A DNA stretch of 64,000 bases, taken from positions 2,278,501 through 2,342,500 of the forward strand of contig NZ_CP012184.1 of the NCBI RefSeq assembly GCF_001420995.1, read 5' to 3'. Within the stretch, counting starts at the first letter, position 1. Each line of letters begins with the position of its first letter. A program made the position numbers and the translations under genes. Below, piece after piece: positions 7,679 to 15,328 of the stretch. The notes under the pieces were generated by a model. That model did no database searches. It was not told the origin of the DNA and saw only the letters and a list, made by a program, of their open reading frames with translations. This DNA is from Pseudonocardia sp. EC080619-01 (GTDB lineage: Bacteria > Actinomycetota > Actinomycetes > Mycobacteriales > Pseudonocardiaceae).

Positions 7679-8407
7679 TCACTTCTTGGCGGTCGTGCTG
7701 GTGGTGCGGCGGGTCGCCGGCTTGCGGGCCGGAGTGCTCTTCGCACCGGTGGAGGTCTTCGGGTCGGTCTTCGCCGCGGTCTTGCGGGCGGTGGACCGCG
7801 TGGTGGACGCGACCTCGTCACCGGCCTCGGTGATGGCCTCGGCGGCGTCCTTCGACACCTCGGTCACGGCCTCGGCGGCCTCGCCGGCCGCGGTCTGGGT
7901 CCGGCGCGCGACCTTCTCGCCGACCGAGCGGGTCTGGGTGGTGACCGTGTCGAGCGCCTTGGCCGCGGCGTCGTGGGTCTCGTCCACGAAGCCGTCGACG
8001 CGGGCGTCGAACTTCTCGGTCAGGTCCTCGACCGTGTCGATCGCGTTCTTGACCTGCGGCTGCTTGCGCAGCTTGCCCCAGGCCTTCTCGCCACGCTGGG
8101 CGAAGCCGACGTAGACGCCCTCGACCTCGGAGCGGAACTCCTCGACCTGCTTGCGCAGGCTGTCGGAGGACAGCTTGCCGCGCAGCTCCTTGAGCTCCTC
8201 CGGGAACTCCTGGACGCGGGTCTGCACCTCCTCCGCGCGCTGGGTCGCGGTGGTGCGGACGTCGGTGACGGCCTTGGACACGGTCGTGTAGGCGTAGTCG
8301 CCGACGCCGATGACGGCCATCAGCGGCGTGCGGGCGACCTCGGCCTGCTCGGCGGTCTGCTCGCGCAGCTTCTTCACGTCGGCACTGGTCGGGAGGTTCA
8401 CGGCCAT
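7679..8407 (-). CDS. Heparin-binding hemagglutinin (HbhA)-like protein
   Basis: A 242-aa protein with the HbhA plan: a short N-terminal segment with a weak hydrophobic patch (MAVIGVGDYAYTTV), a long helical coiled-coil region (about 45-175), and a Lys/Arg/Thr/Ala-rich C-terminal tail (about 190-242, ending RRTTSTTAKK) that binds polyanions in mycobacterial HbhA. Mycobacterial HbhA is an adhesin and is also linked to lipid inclusions; a role in a non-pathogen is open. ATG 8407 was chosen because AGGAAG lies 8 nt upstream; the GTG at 8416 would have no room for it. The gene starts 5 bp beyond its regulator's stop. Confidence 0.8.
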   Translation of the reverse strand: MAVNLPTSADVKKLREQTAEQAEVARTPLMAVIGVGDYAYTTVSKAVTDVRTTATQRAEEVQTRVQEFPEELKELRGKLSSDSLRKQVEEFRSEVEGVYVGFAQRGEKAWGKLRKQPQVKNAIDTVEDLTEKFDARVDGFVDETHDAAAKALDTVTTQTRSVGEKVARRTQTAAGEAAEAVTEVSKDAAEAITEAGDEVASTTRSTARKTAAKTDPKTSTGAKSTPARKPATRRTTSTTAKK

Positions 8408-8412
8408 GGTGA

Positions 8413-8904
8413 TCACTTCCTCGTCTCGATGGAGTGGGGGGTGTCGTCGGGGAGGCCGTTCTCCCTGCGGAACGACTCGTACACGTCGAGCAGCACGCGT
8501 TTCTGCCGCTCGCTGAGGGTCGGATCGGTGAGCACCGCGTCGGTCACCTTGCCGGCGGGGCGCTCCTCGAGGATCCCGGCGCGGACGTACAGCGCCTCGG
8601 CCGAGATCCGCAGCCCTTTCGCGATCTGCTGCAGGATCTCCGCGGACGGCTTGCGGAGTCCGCGCTCGACCTGACTCAGGTAGGGGTTGCTCACCCCCGC
8701 CGAGCGGGCCAGCTGACGCATGGAGACCTGTGCGGCCTCCCGCTGGGACCGGATGTAGGACCCGATGTCCTCCACCGCGTGCCCGACGGCCTGCTGGGCC
8801 TGCCCGACGACCTGGCCGACGTGCTCGACGGCGGCCTGGCCTACTCGATCGGGGGGCTCGACGGTCTTCCGGTCACCGCTGCCGGGCTTCGGCTGGGTGG
8901 CCAT
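8413..8904 (-). CDS. XRE-family transcriptional regulator of the hbhA-like operon
   Basis: A 163-aa cytoplasmic DNA-binding protein. Residues 55-115 form a Cro/C1-type helix-turn-helix (VSMRQLARSAGVSNPYLSQV then ERGLRKPSAEILQQIAKGL). The ATG at 8904 gives the start MATQPKPGSG. The mycobacterial orthologue (Rv0474) also lies directly before hbhA. It very likely acts on the operon it heads, though no operator was identified. Confidence 0.85.
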   Translation of the reverse strand: MATQPKPGSGDRKTVEPPDRVGQAAVEHVGQVVGQAQQAVGHAVEDIGSYIRSQREAAQVSMRQLARSAGVSNPYLSQVERGLRKPSAEILQQIAKGLRISAEALYVRAGILEERPAGKVTDAVLTDPTLSERQKRVLLDVYESFRRENGLPDDTPHSIETRK

Positions 8905-9063
8905 CCGTCTCGCCTCCGGTTCGATCCGTTCCTCACTGACAGAACCGACCGTACGCCCGGGTGCTAACTCTTGCAAGCACAGTGCTAGCGCAGGTGACGT
9001 GGCCTGCGCCACGTTCGTGACAGGGGGATGGCGATGGCGTGACGCCGCAGTGAGACGGCCGCG

Positions 9064-10407
9064 TCAGCCGATGACCAGCTCCCCGACGGCGTGGATCACC
9101 AGGCCCGCCAGCGCCCCCACGACGGTGCCGTTGATCCGGATCCACTGCAGGTCCCGGCCGACCTGCAGCTCGATCTTGCGGGAGGTCTCCTCGGCGTCCC
9201 AGCGGGCCACCGTGTCGGTGATCAGCGTGGTGATCTGGTGCCGGTAGTGCCGCACGACGTAGCACGCGGCGTCGGCCATCCAGCCGTCCAGCTTGGCGGC
9301 GAGCTCGCGGTCCCGGCCGAGCCGACGGCCGAAGGCCATGAGCCCGTCACGCACCCGCAGCCGCAGCTCGTTGGACGGGTCGTCGGCGGCGTCGAGCACC
9401 ATGCCCTTGACGACCGTCCAGGCCCGGCCGATGAAGTGCTGCACCTCCGGGTGCTCGACGACCTGGCGCTTGACCTGCTCGGCGCGGTCCATCGTCGTCG
9501 CGTCGTGCTGGAGGTCCTGGGCGAACTCGGCGAGGTAGCGGTCGACCGCGTGGCGCAGCGGGTGCTGCGGATCGGTCTTGACCGCCCAGGCGTAACCGCG
9601 GATCTCGGCGAAGAGCTTGTCGGCGACCATGTCGTCGACGAACCGCGGTGTCCACGACGGCGCCCGGTCGTGCACCACCCGCAGCACCATGTCCTGGTTG
9701 TCGGCGACCCAGTCGTAGGCGCGGTCGCAGACGAGGTCGACCAGTCGCCGGTGCGCGCCGTCGGCCAGGACCCCCTCCAGGGCCTTGCCCATCGGCGGGC
9801 CGACGGGGATCTCGAGCAGCTTCCGGACGGCGACGGTCTCGATGACGTTCTGCACGTCCTCGTCGCGCAGCACCATGACGAGGGCGCGCGCCGCGGTGAC
9901 GAGCTCGGTGGTGACGCGGTCGGCGTTGGCCTGCTGCCCGATCCAGCGCCCGACCTGCTCGCTGACCCCGACCGACTCCAGCTTCTCGCGGACCACGGCC
10001 TCGGACAGGAAGTTCTCGCCGACGAAGTCGCCGAGGCTGTCGCCGATCGTGTCCTTCTTGCGCGGGATGATCGCGGTGTGCGGGATCGGCAGCCGCAGGG
10101 GGTGCCGGAACAGCGCGGTGACGGCGAACCAGTCGGCGAGCGCGCCCACCATGCCCGCCTCGGCGCTCGCCCGCAGGTAGGACGCCCAGGCCAGCCCCTG
10201 GACCACCTCCAGGTACTTGGCGAGGAAGAAGACGATCGTCGCCCCGACGAGGAACCCGGTCGCGACCATCTTCATGCGGCGCAGGTCGCGACGCTTCTGC
10301 TCGTCGCCGGGGCCGAAGCCACCGAGCGGGGTCGAGGGGATCGAACCGACGGTCCGGTCCCGCGGCGGGATCGGTGCCGGGCGCTCCGGCGCGCGGGAGG
10401 TCTGCAC
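9064..10407 (-). CDS. DUF445 family membrane protein
   Basis: A 447-aa protein with a first membrane helix (VATGFLVGATIVFFLAKYL, about residues 47-66), the characteristic DUF445 block GALADWFAVTALFRHPLRLP followed by IPHTAIIPRKKDTIG, a long soluble helical region, and a C-terminal membrane helix (GTVVGALAGLVIHAVGELVI). DUF445 proteins are widespread and uncharacterised. The GTG at 10407 was chosen, with GGAG close upstream; a shorter start near Met-45 is possible. It is monocistronic by spacing. Confidence 0.85.
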   Translation of the reverse strand: MQTSRAPERPAPIPPRDRTVGSIPSTPLGGFGPGDEQKRRDLRRMKMVATGFLVGATIVFFLAKYLEVVQGLAWASYLRASAEAGMVGALADWFAVTALFRHPLRLPIPHTAIIPRKKDTIGDSLGDFVGENFLSEAVVREKLESVGVSEQVGRWIGQQANADRVTTELVTAARALVMVLRDEDVQNVIETVAVRKLLEIPVGPPMGKALEGVLADGAHRRLVDLVCDRAYDWVADNQDMVLRVVHDRAPSWTPRFVDDMVADKLFAEIRGYAWAVKTDPQHPLRHAVDRYLAEFAQDLQHDATTMDRAEQVKRQVVEHPEVQHFIGRAWTVVKGMVLDAADDPSNELRLRVRDGLMAFGRRLGRDRELAAKLDGWMADAACYVVRHYRHQITTLITDTVARWDAEETSRKIELQVGRDLQWIRINGTVVGALAGLVIHAVGELVIG

Positions 10408-10734
10408 GACTCCATAGTGCCGCGCGACTCCGACAGCGGCCGCCGGGGTGGGCCGGGGAGGACTCCGGGTGATCCCGGACGACGATCCGGCCGGGCCCGG
10501 GAATCATCCCTCCGGGCCCGGCCGTCGCCGGCGGTGCGGCTGCTCGGCGGGGTCGCGAGGCGAGCCCGCCCGGCGAGGGAGAAGTGCCCCCTCGGGCGCC
10601 GCTACCGGTGCGCGCCGCCGGGCCGGTCCCGGCACCCGCCGCGAGGGACGGGTGACATCGGGACGACTCCGGGCCGGCGGTGCGCCGGACGCGCGGGCCG
10701 GGCCGATGTCCGGGCCGGGCCGCGCGGGTCGGGA
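10408..10734. other. Intergenic stretch with two GC-rich hairpins
   Basis: No coding potential. At 10690-10726, 9 bp past the Prim-Pol-like stop, GCGCGGGCCGGGCC and CCGGGCCGGGCCGCGC pair imperfectly, a likely terminator. At 10489-10523, GGCCGGGCCCGG pairs perfectly with CCGGGCCCGGCC around an 11-nt loop; each arm is itself palindromic, so alternative folds exist. The rest holds the DUF445 promoter region without a clear -10/-35. Confidence 0.6.
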
Positions 10735-11244
10735 TCAGCGCTGCAGCACGCCGACCTCGTCCTGGCCGATCGCTGCGGTCGACGACGCCGCGGCGCGCTG
10801 CCGGACGGCGTCCGCGACCGCGTCGACGACGACCGAGGCCTCGGGCACGCGGTACCCGACGCGGGCCGGCGCGACGCGCCACTGCACCCAGCCGTCGGGG
10901 CGCTCGGTCGGCGGTGCGACGACGCCGATGCCGTCGGTGTGCAGCACGACGTCGGTGTGCAGGCTGAGCTCTGCGGGCAGCGCGTGCCGCGGACTCATGG
11001 GGAACCACCATGTGCCCTCGGGGGTCGCGGCCACCGGGACGACCTCACCGGCCTCCCGGAGCGTCCGGCACACCACGCGGCCTATCGCCGCCGGGACCTC
11101 GACGACGTCGAGCACGTCGCCGGTGACCAGGAGTACGTCGGAGCCGAGGCCCGGAACGAGGGGCCAGCCGTGGTCGGCGTACTCGTGTGCCGCTGCGCGC
11201 AGCTCCGCGCCGTAGACGGCTCGGTAGCTGTCCCACCAGGACAT
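10735..11244 (-). CDS. Small bifunctional primase/polymerase-like (Prim-Pol N-terminal) protein
   Basis: A 169-aa protein. It opens MSWWDSYRAVYGAELRAAAH and then has YADHGWPLVPG, the pattern at the start of actinobacterial proteins annotated as bifunctional DNA primase/polymerase (PF09250). It is far shorter than a complete replicative Prim-Pol and no helicase is adjacent. Later blocks (TWWFPMSP, LHTDVVLHTDGIGVVAPPTE) fit a partial nucleotidyl-transferase core, but the catalytic acidic motif is not clear. The ATG at 11244 has AAGGAAG about 10 nt upstream. The function is unknown. Confidence 0.55.
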   Translation of the reverse strand: MSWWDSYRAVYGAELRAAAHEYADHGWPLVPGLGSDVLLVTGDVLDVVEVPAAIGRVVCRTLREAGEVVPVAATPEGTWWFPMSPRHALPAELSLHTDVVLHTDGIGVVAPPTERPDGWVQWRVAPARVGYRVPEASVVVDAVADAVRQRAAASSTAAIGQDEVGVLQR

Positions 11245-11562
11245 CAGGGATCCACTTCCTTCCGTGTGACGGACACCGCCGTGGTGTCCTCTGTGAAGTG
11301 CAACACCAGGATGCAGGCTCCGGGCACGCCTCCGCGACCGGTTCGCGGCGAGGGCGCGGACCCGCGAGACGAGCGGGAACGACCGACCGCACGCCGTCGC
11401 GACCGCCGGTGAGCGGCAGGTGACCGGGCGGAGCGGGCCGACGACCGGTGGCAACCCCCGACGCTCCGGGTGCCACACCGGTCGTCGCACCGCTCGACAT
11501 GCCTCGTCAGTCAACTGTCTTTACGATCGAGAGGAATATCGGGCGATCAGGAGGAGACCGAC
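11245..11562. promoter_or_regulatory. Divergent promoter region with a large inverted repeat
   Basis: A 318-bp stretch between the Prim-Pol-like gene (minus) and the TspO-related gene (plus). CGACGACCGGTGGCA at 11439-11453 pairs with TGCCACACCGGTCGTCG at 11471-11487, with a 2-nt bulge, making a long stem around 17 nt. Closer to the plus-strand gene are a short palindrome CAGTCAACTG and an unusually AT-rich stretch (TGTCTTTACGATCGAGAGGAATATC) ending just before the AGGAGG-type ribosome site. No gene was seen. Confidence 0.5.
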
Positions 11563-12336
11563 ATGACGACGATCGGGGGCACCGGCACGGCGACCCGCGC
11601 CGACACGGTGCGGACGTGGGCGGTGCTGGGAGCGGCGGTGCTGCAGACGGTGGCGGGCTCGCTGGGTGGCAGCGGGTTCTTCGGGGAGTCGCAGCGGGTC
11701 CTGTCGGACCGCTACCCGTCCCTGCTGACGCCGGCGACGATCGCCTTCTCCGTCTGGCCGGTGATCTACCTGGCCCTGCTGCTGTTCGCCGTCCACCAGT
11801 CACTCCCGGGACAGCGGTCGCGGCCGGTGCACCGCGCCACCGGGTGGCTGTTCGTCGCGACGGCCGTGCTCAACGCGGGCTGGATCGTCGTCTTCTCCCA
11901 GGAGCTCCTCGGCCTGGCGCAGCTGATGATCGTCGCACTACTGGTCGTACTCGCCGTCGCACTGCGGCGGCTCACCGCGGTCCCCGCGGACGGAGTGGTC
12001 GACCGGCTGCTCGTGCACGGGCCGTGGGCGTTCTACGCGGGCTGGGTCTCGGCGGCCACCGTCGCGGGGCTCTCCGTGACGCTGACCTACTGGGGTGCCG
12101 CACTCGGCCCGGTCCCGGCGGCGGCGCTGCTCCTCGTGGCGGCGGCCGCGTTCGGGTACGCGACGCGGCTGACCACGGCGGCGGTGCCGTACGCGGCGAC
12201 GGTGGTGTGGGCGCTGGTCTGGGTGGCGGCCGCGTCGGTCGCCGTCGTCACGGTCGTCGCGGTGCTCGGCGCGCTCGCGGTCGTGACGGTCGCGGTCCTG
12301 CGCACGCGCGAGGGCGTGCGCGCGGCGTTCGGCTGA
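11563..12336 (+). CDS. TspO/MBR-related (tryptophan-rich sensory type) membrane protein
   Basis: A 257-aa polytopic membrane protein with about seven hydrophobic segments. The block LLTPATIAFSVWPVIYLALL is typical of proteins annotated as tryptophan-rich sensory proteins, relatives of TspO. It is longer than classical TspO (about 160 aa), and the porphyrin/cholesterol-binding residues of TspO are not evident. The start ATG has AGGAGGAG 6-8 nt upstream. It is followed by a bidirectional terminator shared with the convergent csp gene. The family assignment is moderately secure; no ligand can be inferred. Confidence 0.6.
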   Translation: MTTIGGTGTATRADTVRTWAVLGAAVLQTVAGSLGGSGFFGESQRVLSDRYPSLLTPATIAFSVWPVIYLALLLFAVHQSLPGQRSRPVHRATGWLFVATAVLNAGWIVVFSQELLGLAQLMIVALLVVLAVALRRLTAVPADGVVDRLLVHGPWAFYAGWVSAATVAGLSVTLTYWGAALGPVPAAALLLVAAAAFGYATRLTTAAVPYAATVVWALVWVAAASVAVVTVVAVLGALAVVTVAVLRTREGVRAAFG

Positions 12337-12376
12337 CCGTCCACCGGGGACGGCGGCCGGAGACCCCGGAGACGCG

Positions 12377-12415
12377 GACGGCGCCGGTGCTCCACGGAGG
12401 AGCGCCGGCGCCGTC
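12377..12415. terminator. Bidirectional terminator between tspO-like and csp
   Basis: A 17-bp stem (GACGGCGCCGGTGCTCC against GGAGCGCCGGCGCCGTC, one wobble) with a 5-nt loop between convergent genes. Confidence 0.85.
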
Positions 12416-12421
12416 GGCACA

Positions 12422-12440
12422 CGCGGGGTCGTACCCCGCG
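12422..12440 (-). terminator. Second hairpin after csp
   Basis: CGCGGGGT-CGT-ACCCCGCG, a perfect 8-bp stem with a 3-nt loop, 5 bp past the csp stop codon. Confidence 0.65.
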
Positions 12441-12445
12441 GGAAG

Positions 12446-12649
12446 TCAGATCACGCGGACCGTGTCGGCCTGCGGGCCCTTCTTACCCTGGCTGGACTGG
12501 AAGTCGACCCGCTGGTTCTCCTCCAGGGTACGGAACCCGTTGGACTCGATCGCGGAGTAGTGGACGAAAACGTCCGGTCCCTCGTCGTCGGTGGCGATGA
12601 AGCCGAAGCCCTTCTCGGCGTTGAACCACTTGACGGTGCCCTGCGGCAT
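12446..12649 (-). CDS. Cold-shock protein, CspA family
   Basis: A 67-aa RNA/ssDNA-binding OB-fold protein acting as an RNA chaperone. RNP1 (KGFGFI) and RNP2 (VFVHYS) motifs are intact, and the start [18 protein letters not shown] matches major actinobacterial Csps. The ATG at 12649 has AGAAGGA 7 nt upstream. A small hairpin (GCCTC/GAGGC, 12682-12696) lies just before that site in the leader, and the long upstream gap leaves room for a structured 5' UTR of the kind that controls cold-shock mRNAs. Confidence 0.95.
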   Translation of the reverse strand: MPQGTVKWFNAEKGFGFIATDDEGPDVFVHYSAIESNGFRTLEENQRVDFQSSQGKKGPQADTVRVI

Positions 12650-13250
12650 AACTGTGTCCTTCTCAGATGGAGCGGTTCCGGGCCTCACTGCGAGGCACCG
12701 GAGGTCGCGCGGGCATCGTCGGATGACACATCCGCATCACCGGCGAAGCCCACCGTCACAACTTCCACACGGACGCTTCACGGCGATCGGGAGAAGAACG
12801 ACTGCAACCAGCGCGGACGCTACCACTCTCCGCGTCGCGACGGACCCCACCCGACGTTTCCCGATCACACGACTCCCCCGCTCCCCTGACATCCCACCCG
12901 CACCACGGCCTTTCACGGACAGTGAGACGAGGCCCCGAAAACGGGCACGGCCGGTCACCACGTCCCCCGACGAGTGAATGCGGGGCCCTTTCCATGCCGA
13001 CGGGTGAGCACTCGGCGCTCAAAGGCCCCGGACGGGTGACGGACGGCGTCCGGCCCCGCCGACGACCCCTCCAGCCCCCCGAACGGGGTCCCCCGTTCCG
13101 GGCTCGTCACCGCTCGCAACGGTCGCTCTGTGACCGACGGGACGGACGTGACGGGTGTGGCCACTATCGGGTCACTGGTGGAACACGCCTGGTCACCGCA
13201 AGCTCTGCGCCGTCAGTCACCGTGCAGCAGCAGCGCCCACTGGAGAGAAC
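12650..13250. promoter_or_regulatory. 601-bp divergent region between csp and the Ala/Pro/Val-rich protein gene
   Basis: No convincing ORF. The left part is the presumed csp leader with the 12682-12696 hairpin. A perfect-looking hairpin lies at 13078-13102 (CCCGAACGGGG against CCCCGTTCCGGG, one bulge). On the plus strand a TATCGG stretch at about 13164 could be a -10 element for the secreted protein gene, but no -35 at good spacing was seen. Confidence 0.45.
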
Positions 13251-14351
13251 GTGCGATCCCGAGTCACCACTTCCGTCGCCCTCACCCTCATGATCGGCAC
13301 CCTGGGTGTCTGCGGTGCCGGCGTGGCCGGCGCTGCCGAGCCCGTCCGCGTCCCCGCAGCACCGGCCTCGCTCTCGGCCCCCGCCCAGCCGGCCGCCCCG
13401 CAGAGCTCGAACGACGGCCCGCTGGACCGGCTGTTCGACACCCTCTTCGGGGGCTCGTCCGTCGACGACCCCGCCGACCCGGCCGACCTCGACACCGTCG
13501 ACGCCGCAGCACCGGCGGTACCCGGTGCGGTCCCCGCCGTGCCGCAGGCGGGCGTCCCGGCCGACGTCCCCGTGCCGGGAGCACCCGCGGTGCCCGGCGC
13601 ACCGGCGGTCCCGCAGGCCCCTGCCGCCCCGGCGGTCCCGCCGGCGCCGGCGGTGCCCGGTGCTCCGCAGGTCACGGCGCCGGAGCTGCCGCAGGCTCCC
13701 GCGGCACCGGGTGTGGCGCAGGCTCCGGGCGTCCCCGGCAGCCCCGCTGTTCCGGCCGCCCCCGCGGTCCCGGCTGCTCCCGCAGTCCCCGCGGCCCCGG
13801 CCGTCCCCGCGGCCCCGGCCGTCCCCGCGACCCCGGCCGTCCCGGGGGCCGCCGCACCGGCAGTGGTGGCGGCCCAGGAGTCCCCGGCCGACGTCGTCCA
13901 GCAGGTGGCCGACGAGCCGCCGTCCGCACCGGCCGTGCCCGGCGCTCCGCAGACGCCCGCCGTGCCCGGTGCTCCGGCCGCCCCCGCCGTCCCGGCCGAC
14001 CCGCAGGTCCCCGCGGTGCCGGCCGCACCGCAGGCCCCCGCCGTCCCGGGCGCTCCCGCGGTCCCGCAGGTCCCGGGCGCACCGGCCGCCCCGCAGGTCC
14101 CCGCCGCACCGGCAGTGCCCGCCGCGCCTGCCGTGCCGGCCGCACCTGCCGTCCCGCAGGCTCCGGCGGTCCCGGGCGCGCCGCAGGCCCCGGCCGTCCC
14201 GGGTGCCCCGGCGGCACCGGAGGTCCCCGCGGGCGCGGCCCAGGAGGCTCCGGCCACCCCGGGTACCGACACCGCCGCGGCGACGGAGCCGGCCGAGACC
14301 TCCCCGTCGAAGCCCAGCCTGTGGGAGCGGCTGTTCGGCAGCCCGCGCTGA
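13251..14351 (+). CDS. Secreted Ala/Pro/Val-repeat protein
   Basis: A 366-aa protein without recognisable enzymatic domains. The GTG start follows GGAGAG by 5 nt. Residues 1-27 form a Sec signal peptide (TTSVALTLMIGTLGVCGAGV then AGA-AE). Residues 45-65 hold a short amphipathic block (PLDRLFDTLFGG), then about 270 residues of degenerate APAVP, APQVP and VPGAP pentads. The C-terminus ends in a second amphipathic block (KPSLWERLFGSPR) that echoes the first. Such repeats form extended polyproline-rich rods; mycobacterial Ala/Pro-rich secreted antigens are analogous in composition only. Cell-wall spacer or adhesin function is inference. Confidence 0.75.
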   Translation: MRSRVTTSVALTLMIGTLGVCGAGVAGAAEPVRVPAAPASLSAPAQPAAPQSSNDGPLDRLFDTLFGGSSVDDPADPADLDTVDAAAPAVPGAVPAVPQAGVPADVPVPGAPAVPGAPAVPQAPAAPAVPPAPAVPGAPQVTAPELPQAPAAPGVAQAPGVPGSPAVPAAPAVPAAPAVPAAPAVPAAPAVPATPAVPGAAAPAVVAAQESPADVVQQVADEPPSAPAVPGAPQTPAVPGAPAAPAVPADPQVPAVPAAPQAPAVPGAPAVPQVPGAPAAPQVPAAPAVPAAPAVPAAPAVPQAPAVPGAPQAPAVPGAPAAPEVPAGAAQEAPATPGTDTAAATEPAETSPSKPSLWERLFGSPR

Positions 14352-14373
14352 CCGCGACGGGCTCCACCGCGCC

Positions 14374-14403
14374 GACGGCGTCCCGCACCCGCGGGGCGCC
14401 GTC
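14374..14403. terminator. Bidirectional terminator
   Basis: GACGGCGTCCC pairs with GGGGCGCCGTC (one G-T wobble) around an 8-nt loop, between the convergent secreted-protein and TetR genes. Confidence 0.7.
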
Positions 14404-14447
14404 GCGCCGCGTCCGCCGTCCGTGTCCCGCCGCGCACCGGGGCGGCG

Positions 14448-15086
14448 TCACCCCAGGTCGGCCGCCCAGCCCTGGGTGAGGGAGCCGAACACGTCGTCGA
14501 GGAGATCGGCGAGCTCGGCGCCGTCGTCGGCCAGCCAGTGCTCGTAGGCGGCGAGGCAGACGCCCAGGCAGGCGTGCCCGAGGCTCTGCGGCACCAGGCC
14601 GGACGACGGCTCCCCCCGTCGCTCGGCGACGTGGTCGGCGACGACCTGCCGCCAGGCCGCGTAGCGGAGCGTGGAGTGCGCCTGCAGGGCAGGTGTCTCC
14701 AGGATCAGCCGCAGCCGCCTGCGGTGCCACGGCTGCTCGTCGGGGTCCACGTGGTTGAACTCGAGCACCGCCCGGCGGATGCCCTCCAGCACGGGCAGGT
14801 CCGGTGACTGCGCGGCGAGCACCGCCCGCATCCGGACGAGCTGCTCGTCGAAGGCTCCCCAGGCGACGTCGTTCTTGGACGCGTAGTACCGGAAGAACGT
14901 GCGACGGCCGATGCCGGCGGCGTGGGCGACGTCGTCGACGGTCGTGTGGTCGAAGCCCTGCTCGCTGAACATCTCCAGCGCGATGTGCTCGATCTCGTAC
15001 CGGGACGTCACGGGACGCCGGCCTGCCCGGCGCAGGCCGGACGTGCCACCGGGATGGTCTGTGCCGTTCTCGGCCGTCGCCGACAT
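14448..15086 (-). CDS. TetR regulator, MftR-like
   Basis: A 212-aa TetR-family repressor. The N-terminal helix-turn-helix (TVDDVAHAAGIGRRTFFRYY) followed by ASKNDVAWGAFDEQL closely matches MftR, the acyl-CoA-responsive regulator of mycofactocin clusters (typical RRTFFRYFxSKND). The C-terminal ligand domain includes RRAVLEFNHVDPDEQPWHRR. No mycofactocin genes (mftA-F) are in the window; the divergent neighbour is a sigma factor. It may therefore be an orphan paralogue. The target is most likely the 240-bp region shared with the sigma-factor gene, or its own promoter. Confidence 0.75.
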   Translation of the reverse strand: MSATAENGTDHPGGTSGLRRAGRRPVTSRYEIEHIALEMFSEQGFDHTTVDDVAHAAGIGRRTFFRYYASKNDVAWGAFDEQLVRMRAVLAAQSPDLPVLEGIRRAVLEFNHVDPDEQPWHRRRLRLILETPALQAHSTLRYAAWRQVVADHVAERRGEPSSGLVPQSLGHACLGVCLAAYEHWLADDGAELADLLDDVFGSLTQGWAADLG

Positions 15087-15328
15087 CGCCGCGTTCCCCG
15101 AGTCCTCCGGGCCCCGCTCAGGTCGTTCGGACGCGCCCGGGAGGCCGTGCGGGCGCCGATCCCCCGATCATTCCATGTCGCCCGCCCGTGCGGGTCCGCC
15201 TCCGTCGGAGGAGGCCCCGCTCACCGGAAAGCTCTCCACATTGTCGGTGGGTCACGGCACACTCGCGCACAGACGGACCGGGATCGCCCCGGGTCACCGG
15301 AGACGGGGACGTCGCGAGGGGGAACGGC

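Noticed and set aside
13130..14479. 449-aa PGRPR-type and 406-aa minus-strand ORFs over the secreted repeat protein
   Set aside because: Both are frame shadows of the repetitive APAVP gene, which has a proper GTG, SD and signal peptide.
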